Assembly (NCBI GenBank): GCA_028456385.1
Contig: JALNQF010000121.1
Coordinates: 1-64,000 of the forward strand
Reading direction: 5' to 3'
Length of the DNA: 64,000 nucleotides
Source of the DNA: Ophiosphaerella korrae
Taxonomy: Eukaryota; Ascomycota; Dothideomycetes; Pleosporales; Phaeosphaeriaceae
Part shown: positions 33,244 through 45,516 of the stretch, one piece after another
How the letters are laid out: the number at the start of each line of letters is the position of its first letter
Position numbering within the stretch: the first letter of the stretch is position 1
Position numbers and translations under genes: made by a program
The notes under the pieces: model-generated
What the model saw: the letters and a program-made list of their open reading frames with translations, nothing else
Databases searched by the model: none
What the model was told of the DNA's origin: nothing

Positions 33244-36200
33244 TCAACGGAAGTCGTTAGAATTGTACGACGGGCGGTTTCCTCCTCCACTATACCCACC
33301 GCCGCCTCGATTACCGCCACGGCCTCCACGACCTCCACCGCGATCATTGCGTGGTGGCCGGTCACTGTACGGGTTATTATTGTTTCTTCTATCCTGTCCT
33401 CCGCCTCCTCCACTTCGGCCCAATATTTCGTCCGCAGGGCGATAGTATCGCTCATCCCTTAGTGAGCTATTGTTTCCTGCCTGTCTTGGAGGAGGACCAC
33501 CATGCTGTTGGGGTGCGTTGTTCATCCAAGAAGGACGCTGTGTAGGCGGTGCAGCAGACAGACCTCCGTATCCAGCCCCCTGGTAGCCTCCGTGTTGCGG
33601 AGGAACCCAACCGGGTGGCGGAGGTGGGACAAAGTTTGCACCTCCAGGTGGCGGAGGCCATGAATTCGGGAATGGTGGAGGGAAGTTCTGTTGTCCTCCA
33701 TAACCTCCCTGGTGTCCATTGTATCCGCCACGGCCAGAATTATCCCATCCTCCGCGGCCTCCGCCGTTGTTGTAACCTCCACGTCCTCCATTCTGATAAT
33801 CACCACGCATATTGTCGTTGCTACGCCGGTCATTGAAACCACCACGACCTCCACCACGTCCACGGTAACCACCACGGAATCCGCCGCGCTCGTTTTGGCG
33901 GCGTACAGATTCAGCTTCACCTGGGCTCAAGGCCGCTTTAGGCATGATTAGACCATCGAGTAGGATAGACTTATGGGCATTCTTTGAGTTGAGCCGTGGC
34001 ATTTCGTAGTATACTCTGTTCATTTGTCAGTTATTGGTTGTAATATTTTCGGGCAGTTACTAACCTCATAGAACCGTCTTGTACAATTTCGAACTCACTG
34101 TTGCCATCGATATCGAAAGGGGGAACCAGCTGGCTATCCAACACGAACAGATCGTGGGGTTCAATGTCACCGTGCAACGCACGACTCTGTATAGGATCGA
34201 TGTTGTGTTTCTTCTCACCCCTGCGGTATAATGCTTTCTCGACACCGTCGAAAAGGCCTCCTTCTTGCGAAAACATGAGTGTTTCTTTGCCAAACTCGTT
34301 CCGCTTCCTTTCATCGTCCGAAAGTTCTGGATATTTCGTCGCCATAGCATCGAGCAGTCGCTTTTCGTCAATGAATGGCAAAATGGCGACACCTTGCCAG
34401 GCGAACTTCTTACCATTGAGATCTAGCGGGAACTCTTCGGGATAGAAGTCAATGATTGGGCTGTTGGGGTCTTCCATAAGGATACGGAAAGGTTCAGGGA
34501 TGGCGTGGTTCGAAGCAGCAGGCAAGACACCCATCAACTGTTCGTAGGGATGGAACGGTTGGCCCTTGTCAAAAAGCTTGCGAGGATCCATATTCTCAAG
34601 GCCCACAAAGTCCGCCGCAAATGGCGCGTAGTGGTGAGGAAAATACCAGGTCCATGAAGGACAACCTTGCATGTAGTATGCCAGAACCCAGCAAAGGCCC
34701 TCCGCATATTGCCGGGCAACGTTGTTGCGGAATGCAATATCATTAGGCGCGACATGAAATTTCTGCTCGTAGTAACGTTCCTCATAGCCATCCTCCCATA
34801 GCTTGACTGTATCCTCTGGAGGCGCATCATCCTTCTTTTGTGTGTTCAAGGACGGCGATCCAGGAACAACGGGCGTGCTGCGCCCAGGTGTACCGTTGTC
34901 GGTATCTTCTAATTCATCCGCCTTGCGCTTCCCAAGCTGGCCAGGGGTGTCGACACCGGAGACGGATTCTGAGTCTTGTGTCGAATCTGCCTCGGGGGCA
35001 GATGTACCTTCGGCTTTTGCCTTCATCAACTCCTTTAGTTTAGCAGCAGCACTCTTGTTTGATTGAGCATCACGATTGTGAACAATCTCGGCGTGTTCTG
35101 CGCGGATCTTGTTTGATTGTGCTTCCTTCGGGTCGAAGAAAATGGTACCCGAATTGAGGTAGGTGTTTGTATCCTCTTTGACGCGTTTAGGTAGAGGTGC
35201 TGAGTCGTTGTTGTCATCTCGCCGGCCGCGCTTGTTGTTATTGTTTATGGCTTCACGCTGGGCTCTCTTAGCAGCCTGGCGATCCGAAACTTCCTTTCGC
35301 TTTTTGAAGATGTCAGCTTCCTTGCTAGCAAGTGCTGCTAAGATTTGTTGCACGCGTCGCATGTCTGGAAACCCGTCTTTCGTCACGTAGTCGTCCATCT
35401 CGGCAGCTAGATCTCGCCAAATACTGATGAGTAAGTCGATGCCCTGATCTCGAATTTCGAGACTAGGCAAATGTGGAAGGAAATCGTTTCCAACAAAGAA
35501 GCACATGAATACCCAATCATCAAGTGAGCGCTCTAGGTCATACTTGAAGCGTCGCTTTGGTGTCTCCATCTCCACAGCTAGATATTCTCGAAGAATATTT
35601 GTATGTAGCCAGATGTATGGCTTGGGAGGATGCTCAGCAGAAGCCCACTCTTCAGCGGCTTCCTCTTCAGTCAGCTTCTTGCCGTCATCAGGAAATTCAC
35701 AATTGTTGCGGATATGACCTTTACGCCCGCATCGTGTGCAAACTTTGTCCTTACCGGAATCGAAAAAGACATCTTCTCTAAGGACTCGGAAGTGAGGTTC
35801 ATGAGTTGCAAGACTCAACATAATAAGATCAGCGTCTAAGCCATATATGACATGTCGAGTATTGGGGTTATGGGTGGGCATAGCGCGTTGAGAACGAATG
35901 AAGTTCATGATCTTGTGTTCTCCTTCACCAGGCACAGACGCATCTGAGATTATGACTTTCATATCTTGCCACGAAGGATCGGTAGTGAATTTGTAGGCAC
36001 ACCAGTACTGGAGACTCTCAGCGAGAAGATGCATGAAGGGTGTACCGGGCGTAATAGCATTGGAGTCCCAGGTCTTTTCGATAACCTCCTCTAAGCTGTT
36101 GACATCTTCACCACGGCTTGCTTTCTGTGAGTTGAGCAATTTGAGGAACTCTGCTCGTTCCTCGTCTTTTTCCTTGGCTTCCTTTGCAGACCGAAAGCGA

Positions 36201-36550
36201 CGTGAGCGCTGCTGGTTCATTTTGGCACGAGGCGCAACACCATCGACTGCCATATATAGCAACTTGCGCGGGCGCACCATACCCACGACACGGTCTGTGT
36301 ATTCAAAAATGGCCATCATCATATCAGCTTCGGTCTTGGGTGCGGGTTTATCTTCGGGATGCGAACATGGATGGACGATGCCGTTCATGTCGAGGTATAG
36401 GTTGTCGAACTCTTCGCCGTTGGGATTGGGGCCAGTGCGATCGACAGGAACGCGCTCGTCGCCGACCTTTTTGGGCATCTCCTCTTGTACTGTAGAGACG
36501 ATCTTGGGGTATTTCTGGCTGAGCCAGCGAAACATGGCGGGGACACCCAT
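33244..36550 (-). CDS. RAT1: Nuclear 5'-3' exoribonuclease 2 (Rat1/XRN2), 1085 aa
   Basis: Exons 36550-34065 and 34015-33244 with a 49-nt intron. The start MGVPAMFRWLSQKYPKIV is invariant in XRN family nucleases. Acidic residues of the metal site are visible: Asp54 in LYLDMNGIVH, Asp103 in MAVDGVAPRAKMNQQR, Glu209/Glu211 in SVPGEGEHKIMNFIR, and Asp239/Asp241 in GLDADLIML. A CCHC zinc knuckle follows (Cys271, Cys274, His279, Cys284), typical of Rat1 rather than cytoplasmic Xrn1. The second exon is a GGRGG/NNGGR low-complexity tail with Pro stretches. Rat1 degrades 5'-monophosphate RNA in the nucleus, terminates RNA polymerase II by the torpedo route and trims rRNA with partner Rai1. The upstream 12-codon extension of the frame is disregarded. 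Confidence 0.95.
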
Positions 36551-37188
36551 GACTGCAAATAGTGCGCGATAGCACGCGGTGCACACAGAGCACAGGTGGT
36601 AGATGTAGAGCTGAGGGTCGAATTGGGATAAGCGACAGTGTTGAATGTGAACGGGCGTATACTAGCTATTGCAAACTCGGTGTGGTATGCCCGAGATACT
36701 ACAAGGACAGAAACGCACTGCCGGCGACGTGCGCCGATGTAAATGCAGCGTGGAAGAAAGAAAGTCGAGAGGTCAAGGAATGAAGCTATGTGCGGCCTTT
36801 GTCCGTTCGGACACGGCAATGCGACTGTAGGAAACCGTCACTCTGGGGCCCACGCTATCTCTGCGACGCCTTTTATGTGAACTGCGCGCGCGGCAGAATG
36901 TGTTGATGAAAAGGTGAGAAAAGGCGTGTCTGAAGCATCGGGGGCTAGAAGAAGTCTTGCCTCCAGGCATCTCAGCCAAGCCGCGACCCCGTGATTCTGC
37001 CGGCGCGACCTGGCCCGTGCACACATAATTGTTCGTGTGTGAAGCACGTGAAGCTTGATTGGGGGAAGCCTGACGACGAGCTCTTTGGCTGTCTGACTTC
37101 ACCATAGCTACCTGTTCGAGTCCTTTTTGTATTTTTTGTACAGAACACACCCACCATGAAACCATAAACCGCCTTCAATCCTCACAAG
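36551..37188. other. Divergent RAT1/USO1 promoter region
   Basis: Shared 638-bp promoter of RAT1 (-) and USO1 (+). Contains a CACGTG E-box at 37044-37049. No gene seen; the TTCGAGTCC near 37115 is not part of a tRNA. Confidence 0.55.
37044..37049. promoter_or_regulatory. CACGTG E-box
   Basis: Palindromic hexamer about 140 bp upstream of the USO1 ATG; sequences of this type bind bHLH regulators such as Cbf1. One isolated site, so only suggestive. Confidence 0.3.
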
Positions 37189-40100
37189 ATGATGCGAGTA
37201 CTCGAGGCCCAGGCGCCTCCGAAGCAGACGGCAACCGATACTATCAGCACCCTCAGTAGCCGGCTCGCGAGCGCAACCCTCCTAGAAGACCGCCGTGCTG
37301 CTATCCTCGGCCTCCGCAGCTTCGCCAAAGAATATCCTGCCTCGGTCGCCTCGGGGGCTCTTCGAGGGCTCATCGCCGCCCTAACCCAGGATGGAGAGGA
37401 TGTGGACACGCTCAAGGTGGTCTTGGAGACACTGTTGATGTTATTTCACCCTGATGAGAACAGCGTATGTCTTTCCTAAGGCTACAATGAGAGCACAGCT
37501 AAGCACACGTACAGCCTGAAGCATCAGAGGAGATATCACTTTGGCTCGCCGATCAGTTCTCACAGGTACAAGCCTCCTGTCCGTCCAATTGCTAGTGCTG
37601 AGCTTATGGTAGCGACAAGATAATATAACCATCCTTCTCGACCTTCTCGATACCCCAGACTTCTACTCGCGCCTTTACTCGCTCCAACTCATACGAGCCG
37701 TGGCATTGGCGCGGCCAGAAAGAACCCAGGAATGCATACTCACTGCCCCTCTGGGCACTTCACGACTTGTGGCGACACTGGACGATTCTAGAGACGCTAT
37801 TCGTAACGAAGGGCTGGTTCTGCTTACCGATCTTTCGAGGCCCTCGCCTGAACTTCAGAAATTGTTTGTATTTGAGGATGCTTTTACCAAGGTCTTCAAT
37901 ATGATACAAGCTGATGGCGGGCTATTACAAGGCGGCGTCGTTGTACAAGATTGCCTTAACCTCTTGGCCAGCCTCATCCGCTTCAATGCATCAAATCAGA
38001 CCAATATTCGGGAGATGGGTCACGTCGCTAGATTCGCAGCGTTGCTACCTGGTGCAAAGAAGCAGAAGAAGCCCCGAGCCAAACCAGATGAAGAGGATGA
38101 TTGGACTAGCCCGCAGAGCGACAAGAATATCTGGGGTCTGCTTGCGATAATGCGCATGTTTCTTGTCAAAGGAAGCGCCGGCACACCTCAAAATCAAACT
38201 GCTTTTCAGAAACATGGTCTTCTCCGTCAGCTCCTCAACATCGCATTTAATCCAACAACTGTCATGCCCATAAAGATTGAGGCTCTCAACACTTGTGCTG
38301 ACCTGATCAGAGGAAATCCGCGGCTCCAGGAAGGCTTTGCGCAAGAACAAGTACAACCTATGGTCGGACCCGCTACCAATGGTGTATCCTTTCCGAACGG
38401 CGTTGCGTCAGTCTATGTAATTGAGGCTCTACTGAACCTGGTTCTCACTCCAGCATCTAATGAGCTATTTGACTTGCGCAACGCGGCTTGTGAGTGCATC
38501 AGGTCCTACTTTTACAATCATATGCAAATTCGAGAGCACTTTCTCAATCGGGCAATCGGCGGGCATGAGGGCGGTGACGAAACAGCAAACGCATTAACCA
38601 TTCTTATGGGAGGATCACAGGCCTCATCCGTGTCTGATCCTTACCGCATATGGTTTGCATCTACCCTGATCTATCATCTTATCGTAGGTGATGTTCAAGC
38701 GAAGAACACCTTGATGCGGGTCAAAGAAGGTGATGCAGAAAATGGAGAAGAAGTTGTGACTTGTATACAAACCTTGACGGCCAATCTCATCTCAAGTTTA
38801 CAACTTGAGGAAGATGTAAGAATATCGATTGCTTATCTCATGCTCCTTACACAATGGATGTATGAGGACGCCGCAGGAGTGGATGATTTTCTGGGAGAGG
38901 CAAGCACTTTGCAAAGCTTGGTACAGGCTGCTTTGACACCAGGGGAGGATCGAGTCATCATTCGAGGTCTTTGTGCTGCGCTTTTGGGCGTTGTATACGA
39001 GTTTTCAACAAGAGATTCACCAGTTCCAAGACGCGAATTACAGCCAGTTCTCACATCAAAAATGGGCCGCGAGAAGTACCTCGAATCGATCTCTGAACTA
39101 CGGCAGCATCCCTTAGTGCGGGACTTCGAAGTGCTGCCGCGTACCGGTGGCGGAGGAGGCAATGTACCGGAAGTGTTCTTCGATGAAATGTTCATAGATT
39201 TTCTCAAAGATAACTTCAGTCGACTTACTCGTGCGATTGACCGCAATCCCAATATCGAGCAACATCATTCGCATGATGGCGTCGACCGCGATGTGGTGGA
39301 TGCGTTGCGCGGCGAAAGAGACGAGAAAGAACAAACGATTCAGGAACTGAACGCTCAACTTATGACTTTAGAACAGAAGTTGGATCAAGAGTCAGCAGAT
39401 CATCGGAAAACTCAGCAATCAGCCGATGAGCAGCGCAATACTCTCAAGAAGATCAACGATAAATTACACGATGATCTGGACAAGGAAATTGCTGCCAGAG
39501 ACCGAGCGCACAAGCAAGCAATTTTGGAGCTCGAAAACAAACACAATTATCAAGTCGTGGCTCTCAATAATAAGCTACAGCAAACAATGAAGGAGTCGAC
39601 GCTTGCCGCATCAAGGACGAAACAAGAGTATGATGGACAGCTTCAAGAAGCTAACAAAGTTCGCTTGGATTATGAACGACGTCTTGAGGTCTCAGACAGA
39701 GCTACACAAGAGGCTATGGAGACGATACGGAACCTTGAGCAGGCGCATCAACAAACACGCACTGAGATGGCAACTGCTACCAAAACTTTGGGAAACCTAC
39801 AAAAAAACCTACAGGATACCGAAATACAAATCAAAGGGCTCAGGGAGGATAAGGAAGGGTTAGAGTTGACGGTTAGCAAGCTCAAGGCAGAGAATCAAGA
39901 GCTCAAGACGAAAGTTCAAGACCAGACATGGAAGGTCAAAGACGCAGAAGAGAAGTTGCGCAAAGCCGAGGCGAGCCTGAAGGCTGTGAAGGATGGAAAA
40001 AAACAAGATGTCAAAATATTGCAAGAAAAGTTGCGTGTGGCCGACAAGGCCATAGAGGAGAAGCAAACAGAGCTTGATGATTTGTTTGTCATTCTTGGTG

Positions 40101-40275
40101 ACCTAGAGGAGAAGAGGAGTAAAGACAAGGTATGTCCGCTTGAACTCCAAAGATATTCCTGTAATCGCATACTAACAACCTACAGAAACGCCTCAAGGAA
40201 CTTGGCGATGAAGTTTCAGATGGCGATGACGAAGACGAAGATGAAAATGAAGATGAAGATGAAGAGGATGAGTAG
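37189..40275 (+). CDS. USO1: Vesicle-tethering protein Uso1/p115, 977 aa
   Basis: Four exons: 37189-37464, 37515-37565, 37613-40129 and 40186-40275. The N-terminal 640 residues form the armadillo-type globular head; recognisable blocks are SRLASATLLEDRRAAILGLR, QRQDNITILLDLLDT, YSLQLIRAVALARPE and TADVISALQ-like repeats, with NAACECIRSYF and the PYRIWFASTLIYHLIVGD segment. From about residue 680 to the end it is a long coiled coil (heptads with KLKAENQELKTKVQD), finishing with a strongly acidic tail of Asp/Glu (exon 4). Uso1 docks COPII vesicles at the cis-Golgi through Rab1/Ypt1. The fourth-exon join uses a CTAAC branch site and CTACAG acceptor. A second ATG directly follows the first. Length is shorter than yeast Uso1 because of the shorter coil, as in animals. 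Confidence 0.92.
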
Positions 40276-40818
40276 CATCCGCTTGCTTCATAATGATGGG
40301 ACTCTGTCTATAGCTATCCATGCAAGTGAAGTATCTCTCAGTCGTCATAATGATAGCATTATTAGCACCTTGGAGCATTTTGACATGCTAATTTATATAC
40401 ACCTATATTCTTGGTGTATGCCGTGGTCAGTCACGTCGTGCGACACCCTTAAGCCCAATAAGCTACCCCACATCGTTGGGTTGTCGCCGATCAACAACTA
40501 CATGGGGATCGTGATGCTAACCCTCGCAACATGTTGAAATAGCGCCACATGGCTCTGCATTAGCATGCTTTGTAGTCGGTTGTAAAGCTTTCTATTTGCC
40601 GCCTCGAAGTTAATAACAGATATCGCAACCTAGACGGTGCAGCAGAGGTCTTACGCAGGGAATGCGTCACTCGCTTAGTCGTCTTCGCAGTTGCAGGCCT
40701 TACAGAGAGCTTGACTCGGGAAGCACGACTGCAACTATCCGCCAAGTTTTGCAACATAAACACAAACTGAACAAGACTTTCATCTCAAGAATCTGCCTCT
40801 CACCACATAAAAGCAACC
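40276..40818. other. Intergenic region USO1 to alpha/beta hydrolase
   Basis: USO1 3' UTR and hydrolase promoter. No gene seen. Confidence 0.5.
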
Positions 40819-41712
40819 ATGCCGAGCTTCACTCTCAATACTGATCACGGCCTCATCAGTATAATTGACACTGCGCCCAAACAAGACACACCTGCGCTCC
40901 TTCTGATCCACGGCAATTCTTCATCCTCCAAGATATTCCGCCACATCATCGAGTCTCCCGTCATCACCCAACGTTGGCGAGTCTTGTCTTTCTGTCTCCC
41001 GGGCCATGGCTCCTCATCCATGGCCCCAGTCCCAGCAAAGACATATCACATGCGCGGCTACGCAGAATTAGCCCTTCATATCCTTCAACACCTTGACATT
41101 GAAAACGTCATCGTCTTTGGCTGGTCCCTCGGCGGCCACATAGGCATCGAGCTAATAGACGTCCTAAAAGCGCCCAGCAGTTTCACGAACAGTAAGAAAA
41201 TTAATCTCAAAGGCCTCATGATAACCGGCACTCCTCCAGCGCTCGGTAAAGAACAAATTCGACAGGCATTCACCATGAGTGATACTGGTGATTTGGGGTT
41301 CGCAGGCCAGAAAAGCTGGACCGACGATGAAGCTATGGCAATTTCGAAAGCCAGCGCAGCCGCAGATGTGCCAGAGTTATGGGAGCCGTGGATGTACGAC
41401 GATGCAAAGAATACAGATGGTCGAGCGCGCATGATCATGGTGCAGAACTTCACGGGTAGTGGGGAGAGCGGCACAGTGGGCGTCGATCAGCGAAAGGTGG
41501 TTGAGAACGAAGACGTATTGATTGCAGTCGTGAACGGGGCCTCGGAGCAATTTGTCAATTTGGATTATTTGGATAGCATCAAATGGAGACGACTGTGGAA
41601 GGGAAAGTGTATACGGCTGCCGGGGCTGCACCATGCGCCGTTCTGGGAGGATCCGGCTGGTTTTGAGAAGGTCCTCGTAGAGTTTGCGACGGATGCTGAG
41701 AAGGAGGAATGA
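40819..41712 (+). CDS. Alpha/beta-fold hydrolase, 297 aa
   Basis: Intronless. The oxyanion-hole block LLLIHGNSSSSKIFR, the nucleophile elbow VFGWSLGGHIG (Ser103 in GWSLGG), and the C-terminal histidine in LPGLHHAPFWEDP (His271 or His272) mark a complete catalytic triad scaffold; the acid is probably in the segment near LIAVVNGASEQFVN, where a canonical Asp is not evident. No signal peptide, so it is likely cytosolic. Family members are esterases, lipases, haloalkane or epoxide hydrolases, so the substrate cannot be named. The His-Asn oxyanion motif (HGN) suggests an esterase/lipase-like role. It is convergent with the partly resolved gene at 41.9 kb. Confidence 0.85.
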   Translation: MPSFTLNTDHGLISIIDTAPKQDTPALLLIHGNSSSSKIFRHIIESPVITQRWRVLSFCLPGHGSSSMAPVPAKTYHMRGYAELALHILQHLDIENVIVFGWSLGGHIGIELIDVLKAPSSFTNSKKINLKGLMITGTPPALGKEQIRQAFTMSDTGDLGFAGQKSWTDDEAMAISKASAAADVPELWEPWMYDDAKNTDGRARMIMVQNFTGSGESGTVGVDQRKVVENEDVLIAVVNGASEQFVNLDYLDSIKWRRLWKGKCIRLPGLHHAPFWEDPAGFEKVLVEFATDAEKEE

Positions 41713-41873
41713 GAAGACTCGAGCTCACCGCAGGAATCAAGAACAGGGTAGCTGGGTCTGTAGATGGCCTAACCAAGTTGGAACACAATCAGTGACCGAG
41801 GGGTAGAATGCCAATGTAGGATACAACTAGACTGAATAATTGAATATAAATTAATAACAACATATCAACACCA

Positions 41874-42900
41874 TCAACAATACTCTTTCGTAAATTCTAA
41901 ATCGCCATCCTTGCCATTATCTTCTAAATCTACCACCACCTTGTAGCCGTTCTCTTCACCACTACTATAATCCTTTACCCTGTAGCCATCATCGCCTCCT
42001 CGGCCTCCCTCCGTTACTCCATTACCATTCCGTACCGGCCGTCCAGTAATCTCTTGGCCCCATCACGCCCTCCACACAATTACTCCTCTGCACACTCACC
42101 GTGCTCGTCCCTCCTCCAACCGTCTTCGTAACAGTTCTGACAGGCCGCCCACCAAGATACTTCTCACACGCCTCTTTGATAATTCCATTCTCGTACCAAA
42201 TCAAGCGACACGGAGGATCGTAGTCTGGACACCATATAGCCGCGGTACCGCGCTTTGAAAGGGAAGTGGGCTCTGGGCCTGTGGCCCGTATAGTTGAGGT
42301 GCTGGAGGGGATTTAGTGTGTATATGAGGAAATGGATGGGACATGAACGTGATAAAGGTTACTGTTGTGGTTCTGGATGCAGTTATGATGGTGGGCCATG
42401 GTATTGAAAGCTATGAGGGGCTGAGGGTAGGGGGTGGAGTGTGGGAGTTGTAGACTAAGTGTGCGTTGGTATGTTTTGTTCGTGTCGCGTTTCCTACTGT
42501 ATGAGGCCATAGTGATTTTGTGGCATTGGGGTGCTTTATTTTTTCAGCATTCGGATTCACCTGGCTAGATATTTATTAATACCGTTGTGGTTGGGGGCGT
42601 TAACGTGAGGCTACATGTTCCTAGCGCAATTGTAGTTGTGATAGTGACCGGCGGACCAATAACAGTGTATGTTGAAGATGCTTCACGATAATCACTCAAT
42701 TTGTAGCAAAACGGTTGGGTAAGGTGTTCTGGGAGATCTTTGAGAATTGTGAGTGCAGCTTGAACTTGATCGTTGTCTCTAGCTTGTACGATATTGAAGG
42801 ACAATATAAGACGAGATGTGTCTGGAAGCCATTGTGATGAGGCAAAATTTTACAAATAGTAATAAGAGACGTTGGAACCTATAAAATAAACCCTGGCCAT
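41874..42900 (-). CDS. Hypothetical multi-exon gene, structure partly resolved
   Basis: Two end exons look firmly coding. The last two, about 42301-42100 and 42050-41874, join in phase across a 49-nt intron with a perfect GTGAGT donor, giving CPDYDPPCRLIWYENG, KEACEKYLGGRPVRT, then ITGRPVRNGNGVTEGGRGGDD and a charged tail ending FTKEYC. Further upstream on the same strand 42835-42565 reads TSRLILSFNIVQARDNDQV, then LKDLPEHLTQPFCYKLSDYR and a Thr-rich stretch (PPVTITTTIALG). An ATG at 42900 (MARVYFI) could start it through a weak GTTCCA donor. The middle, about 42565-42301, is Pro/Thr-rich and I could not settle its exons. No family recognised. Coordinates are the outer limits, not an exact model. 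Confidence 0.35.
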
Positions 42901-43097
42901 TGTTGTAATTGTGTTGTGCGTTACTGCTTTCGGTGGTCACTATGAATAGCGTGTTCCAAACCCGGACAGGTCGTTACACAAGATCGAGAAAAACACGTGC
43001 GGGAGATTTCGGGGTCCGTATGGTCTGTCAGTCTCTAAAATATTCATGGGCTATCGTTCTAGTCGACTCATTGACCGGGCTGCAGTGCTCCGTGGAC

Positions 43098-45516
43098 TTA
43101 GAGCGCCTTCATCAGACCCTCATGCTTGACGACCCAGCTGCCATCCTTTGGAAAACCCGGCGAGTCAACATCCGAGCCCTGCCATCCAGCTGCACAACAT
43201 GCAATCGCATACAAGAAACCGGCATTACCTGGTAGAAAAGGCGGTGGCGTACCTCCATCACCACCTCGAATTGCAAACCCTGCATCGTCAAACTTCCAAT
43301 AATCGAAGGCTGTCAAATGATAAATTGCGCGTTCTGGATTCCCAATTTTCGCGCTGTTGATGGCAAGTACAGGTCTTCCCCATCCACGGATTCGGGCGTC
43401 GCCCCATATGTCCCAGACTTTATTCGCAGTGCGCAGTGCGACCGCCGGGTCGACAGCAGGCGTGTCTGGTAAAATGCCCTGCATCATTATGAGGCTTCGA
43501 GGATCGCTATTAAGCTTTGAGTTGTTCCACCATGAGCTATTAAGACCCTCATAGACCGTATATAGGCCGTCGACCTGTGGTGGGAGAGCGAGGTGCTCAG
43601 CGACGTAGGTCCATCTCTTAGGAACTTCTTGGCCGAGTTTTCGTTTCCAGTCTGTTGCAACGTCAAGGCCATAGCGCCAATATGCGATCTCATAAGCTAA
43701 GTTTCTCGTTGAGTTAGGAGGCGTGTTTTCTGTTACACCATAGGAAGGTGGTCCGAGATCGTATTTTCCTGTTTTGTTGTTGAGTCCAGGATATGAAGCC
43801 ATATATTCAGCAGTGGCTGTTAGTACCTTATCCCAATGTTTTAAGGTATCTAGTGAAGGTTGCGATTGGTATGCCAGCTGAGCGAGGTACATGGGATGTG
43901 GTTGCTGCCATAGCAAGAGGGCGTTGATGCCACCCGGCGAACTGACACCAGTTCCGAGTTCCGTCATCTTGGGCCATCGCGCGCCCTCCCAACCCATGGC
44001 CTTTGCACGATAAAGCGAGGAGGGCAAAAGTCTCTCGTAAAGCTCGGGAAAGATGTTGTCGAAATACTTCTTCTTGCCCCATGTAACCCAATGTGCAGTA
44101 TGCCAAATGACCATCTCCATATGAAACTTGCCTATTCTCGTCAACTATAATCTATGCTTTTGAAATAATCAAAGCTTACCATACCATCCATTACCCATAA
44201 GACCACTTTCCTGTGGTGGCTGTCCTGTGCCCGCGCTATTAACACGCACATGGTACTGTGATAAAACCACACGTCGCTGAAGCTCTGTCGCATTGGGATT
44301 TGATGATGAGGTCAGGTCAACGAAACCGCCCTCCTCCCAGTAATCATTCCAACTCTTCATGTTATTTTCTCGTATGTCGTTAGGGAAACTTGGAACGCGT
44401 TGATCTGGCGAGAAGTGAGCGGTGAACTTGATGAGAGACGTCCTGGACCGCGACTCCAAGGCGTATCGATGCGCAGTTGGGGCTGTAGAATTGACTGGCT
44501 CGACTTTGAATAGTTTTAATTGAGTATGTTCCGGCCATCTCAAATTTACAAAGTACTTTAGCGTTTGCATAGTATGCTGTACGTGACCAGAGGTGCTATT
44601 GGTACCGTTTTGAACGAGAAGTGTGGTATGACTCTGTGGAGAATCATAGTCGCCAGCAAAGACCTATGATTCTCTCAACTCTTTGAAATCATTGCGGTAA
44701 TATATATTAGTCACTGACCTCGTATTTATAGCGCGTAGTATGGATAGGCGGGTATGGAAAGTCCAACTCGACCAGCAAATCACCACTCGATATGAGATCT
44801 GAATGGATACTGAAGGTAACAGCATCTGATTCAAAATCTCCCTGCGTTACAACCTCCACGTCATTGCCATGAATTTTGAATTTCGAGGTGACAGATCCAC
44901 TCCACAGCTCAAGTTCCTGTCTGTCGGTGATGATTGCAGTTTTATCGAGCGTTGCATTCTTGTATCTGAGACCAATTCGACCAAGATTGATACGATTTGG
45001 ATTTGAGATCAGCCATTGCGTCGCTTGCTTCAGCTTCGGATCTGGTAGGTCATAGTATACATCACGGCCGTATGTTTCGCGTATAACGCCTCTATATTCG
45101 GAAGGCAGCTCGCTATCTGGTGATCAGCTTCAAAAGGACTTTAGTTCTAAAATGATTTACCTTACCCATTTTTAGGCAAGGAGTCGTTGTGCCATGCCCA
45201 GTTTGAGAGTGTGTTGAAGGGAAGAAATGTCTATTGGTCCGTTGGCGTTTGCTTAGCTAAGTGATTGGTGTGAAATTGCTCACTTGCATTCCAGTATTGT
45301 CGAAGTTGTACACGAAATTTCCATTGCCAACTTGAAGTGGGGTTGTATCGTTGCTGATGAGATGTGTTCGCACGATATTGAATTGTGAGACAATTTTCTG
45401 CCTTCGGCATGTTAGAGATGAAAATTTAGGTATTCAACCTACCGATTGATCTCTGCATGGGCTATGCCAGGTAGCAAAAGGCCATAGCAGATCGTACCTC
45501 CACACAACAATCGCAT
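43098..45516 (-). CDS. Secreted six-hairpin (alpha/alpha)6 glycosidase, 722 aa
   Basis: Six exons: 45516-45443, 45401-45284, 45230-45166, 45112-44719, 44663-44180 and 44131-43098. The first exon encodes a signal peptide, MRLLCGGTICYGLLLPGIAHA. The N-terminal beta domain contains SQFNIVRTHLISNDTTPLQV and GNGNFVYNFDNTGMQTF, and TFLPFNTLSNWAWHND. The catalytic (alpha/alpha)6 barrel starts at NGWYGKFHMEMVIWHTAHW and has RAKAMGWEGARWPKMTELGT and LLLWQQPHPMYLAQLAY. This layout matches fungal six-hairpin glycosidases related to GH65/GH95 clans; Glu in HMEMV and WEGARWP are candidate catalytic or binding residues. The CAZy family and linkage are uncertain. Many N-x-S/T sites fit a secreted glycoprotein. 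It is the left end of the carbohydrate cluster. Confidence 0.85.

Noticed and set aside
33522..33920. Second minus-strand frame inside the Rat1 tail
   Set aside because: Shadow of the GGRGG/NNGGR low-complexity coding repeat of Rat1.
37108..37125. TGTTCGAGTCC resembling a tRNA T-loop/B box
   Set aside because: No acceptor stem, D arm or anticodon arm can be folded around it, and it lies in the RAT1/USO1 promoter.
42909..43235. Plus-strand open frame overlapping the glycosidase 3' end
   Set aside because: Starts from a non-ATG codon and is antisense to the well-supported six-hairpin glycosidase.
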